Shown piece after piece: positions 62,790 through 64,000 of a DNA stretch of 64,000 nucleotides. The translations under genes were made by a program, and so were the position numbers. Location of the stretch: NCBI GenBank assembly GCA_002104945.1, contig MCFH01000007.1:342501-406500 (forward strand), written 5' to 3'. This stretch comes from Piromyces finnis (lineage: Eukaryota > Neocallimastigomycota > Neocallimastigomycetes > Neocallimastigales > Neocallimastigaceae). Each line of letters starts with the position of its first letter. Within the stretch, counting starts at the first letter, position 1. The notes under the pieces are model-generated. The model had not been told where the DNA came from, did not search any database, and saw only the letters and a program-made list of their open reading frames with translations.

Positions 62790-64000
62790 ATGGGTAAGCA
62801 CACTGCTATCAACAACAACAACAATTCTTCAAATGTTTTAAGTCAACAAAAAATTTTAAATGATTTACAACAAATGAACAATGGTAATGCTAAGGCTCAA
62901 ATGATGAACCAAACTAATTCTAAAAAGAATGGTGGTAAAAAACAACAACAAAAACAACAACAAAAACAGCAAGTTTCTCAACAACCAAAGCAACAACAAC
63001 AAAAACAACAAGTTGCTCAACAACCAAAGCAACAACAACAACAAACTAAAAAATCCAAACCTTTAAGATTATCCAATGCCAAACTTTTATCTTATTGGAT
63101 TTCCTTCAATAACAAGGAATGGATGAACAGTGGCAACAAATCCTTCATTAAAGATATCAAGACTTTTATTAATAGAAATGATATTCGTAAACAACTTGAA
63201 GGTATTCAAGAAATTCAAATTAAATATACCTTTAAACCAGAAAAAAGTAAGGCAAAAAGAAATGAAGAAAGAAAGCAGAATAAGAAGCAATTAAAGGCTG
63301 CTACTAATGCTACCTTCCCACCAAGTATGCATTCCTACCGTAGAAAACAATTAGTCCAAGAAATGAACGAAAGAAAACAACAAAAGGCCACCCACGATAG
63401 AGTAATTAATCTTATGGTAAAACGTTACTCTCAAAAAATGGACAAATTTGCAGAGGAATATCAAAAAGCCTATAAAACCTATCAAGCCAACATAAAAGAA
63501 AATCTTTGTCTTGAAGAAATTCATCAATCCAAAATTAATGCTCATAAAATGAATTCACGTCAACGTCGTCTTCAAAAGAAAGCCAAATTACAAAAGAAAT
63601 ATTTCAAGAGTATGAATAAACGTGTTCTTGAATCCCATACTTGTCCAGCTCAATGGACCGCTAACCACGAAAAATTGTTCCAAACTGCCACTCAAAAGAT
63701 TTTATGTCAAGGTTTTGATGGTTTCCATTACTTTGGCCGTCCAGAATATAATAGATCTTTAGCTTGGGTTGAAGCTAATGAAAATTCTACTACAAAGGAT
63801 TCTATTTCTGTTGCTAGTGTTTTAGCCTGTCAAAATTCACCAATTCCAGATGAAACTAGACTTGCTTCCAATAGAGTCGCCACTCTTCCAGCCTCCCAAA
63901 AGAAGTCTACCGTTGGTTGTCAAGAAATAAAGAAACAACAAAAACCACAACAACAACAACAACAACAAAAATCAATGACCATTAAAACTCAAACCCCAGA
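62790..64000 (+). CDS. Gln-rich, basic coiled-coil-like protein of unknown function (right-truncated)
   Basis: Open from ATG (MGKHTAINNNNNSSNVLSQQ) to the window edge, 403 codons without a stop. After an Asn-rich start comes a Gln/Lys-rich run (about 50-92), then a more ordered part (LRLSNAKLLSYWISFNNKEW, IKDIKTFINRNDIRKQL). A long Lys/Arg/Gln-rich helical stretch (about 145-275) follows, and a conserved-looking patch QGFDGFHYFGRPEYNRSLAW (about 310-330). A second Gln run begins near residue 383. Codon use (many AAC, ACC, GCC, TCC) is more GC-ending than its neighbours, suggesting good expression. I do not recognise the family; an RNA-binding or scaffold role would be a guess. Confidence 0.85.
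   Translation, partial: MGKHTAINNNNNSSNVLSQQKILNDLQQMNNGNAKAQMMNQTNSKKNGGKKQQQKQQQKQQVSQQPKQQQQKQQVAQQPKQQQQQTKKSKPLRLSNAKLLSYWISFNNKEWMNSGNKSFIKDIKTFINRNDIRKQLEGIQEIQIKYTFKPEKSKAKRNEERKQNKKQLKAATNATFPPSMHSYRRKQLVQEMNERKQQKATHDRVINLMVKRYSQKMDKFAEEYQKAYKTYQANIKENLCLEEIHQSKINAHKMNSRQRRLQKKAKLQKKYFKSMNKRVLESHTCPAQWTANHEKLFQTATQKILCQGFDGFHYFGRPEYNRSLAWVEANENSTTKDSISVASVLACQNSPIPDETRLASNRVATLPASQKKSTVGCQEIKKQQKPQQQQQQQKSMTIKTQTP

Noticed and set aside
63087-63545. Two minus-strand frames
   Set aside because: They lie opposite the open Gln-rich plus-strand gene and have no features of their own.

Overview
This is a very AT-rich eukaryotic window. Long intergenic stretches are almost pure A/T, there are uninterrupted (ATT)n arrays of 250-290 bp, and proteins carry Asn and Gln runs. 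Most genes are split by short GT...AG introns. Together with a secreted/anchored double-psi beta-barrel (expansin-like) protein, this fits an anaerobic gut fungus (Neocallimastigomycota). That assignment is inference from base composition, intron style and gene content. A dictyostelid-like AT-rich amoeba is the main alternative, but the intron density argues against it.

Left part (1-13 kb). The 3' end of a leucine-rich-repeat gene (+) is followed by two decayed 3' ends of a LINE-type retrotransposon. Next comes a five-exon gene (-) for a C-terminally anchored RING E3 ligase of RNF5/RMA1 type with about 50 consecutive Asn codons. A relic of a copia-like LTR element (-) sits inside a 16-bp minisatellite and carries a 412-bp tandem duplication. 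A two-exon gene (-) then encodes a signal-peptide, RlpA-like/expansin-like, Thr-rich-stalk, single-TM protein.

Middle (13-35.5 kb). A gene of about 30 tiny exons (+) encodes a multipass membrane protein resembling the TmcB ('tiny macrocysts protein B') family; its exon phases chain almost throughout, apart from one apparent frameshift and a few weak joins. Another LINE relic (-) follows, then a 5'-truncated LINE (-) bounded by a perfect 13-bp target-site duplication. After that come a seven-exon cytosolic threonyl-tRNA synthetase gene (-), several simple and dispersed repeats, and an intronless 1406-codon ABCC/MRP-type ABC transporter (+).

Right part (35.6-64 kb). A tRNA-Ser(UGA) gene (-) is followed only 16 bp upstream of its 5' end by a tandem Ty3/gypsy array, LTR-gag-pol-LTR-gag-pol-LTR (about 18.5 kb). 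The two internal copies are nearly identical. Copy 1 has a one-base deletion in reverse transcriptase and copy 2 is open throughout. Then come a low-complexity region with a 14-bp minisatellite, a seven-exon HMG-CoA synthase gene (-, mevalonate pathway), a long empty AT-rich spacer, and the start of a Gln-rich, coiled-coil-like gene (+) that runs off the right edge.

Intron-bearing gene models were built by hand from splice signals, reading phase and protein similarity. Family names come from recognition without database searches.
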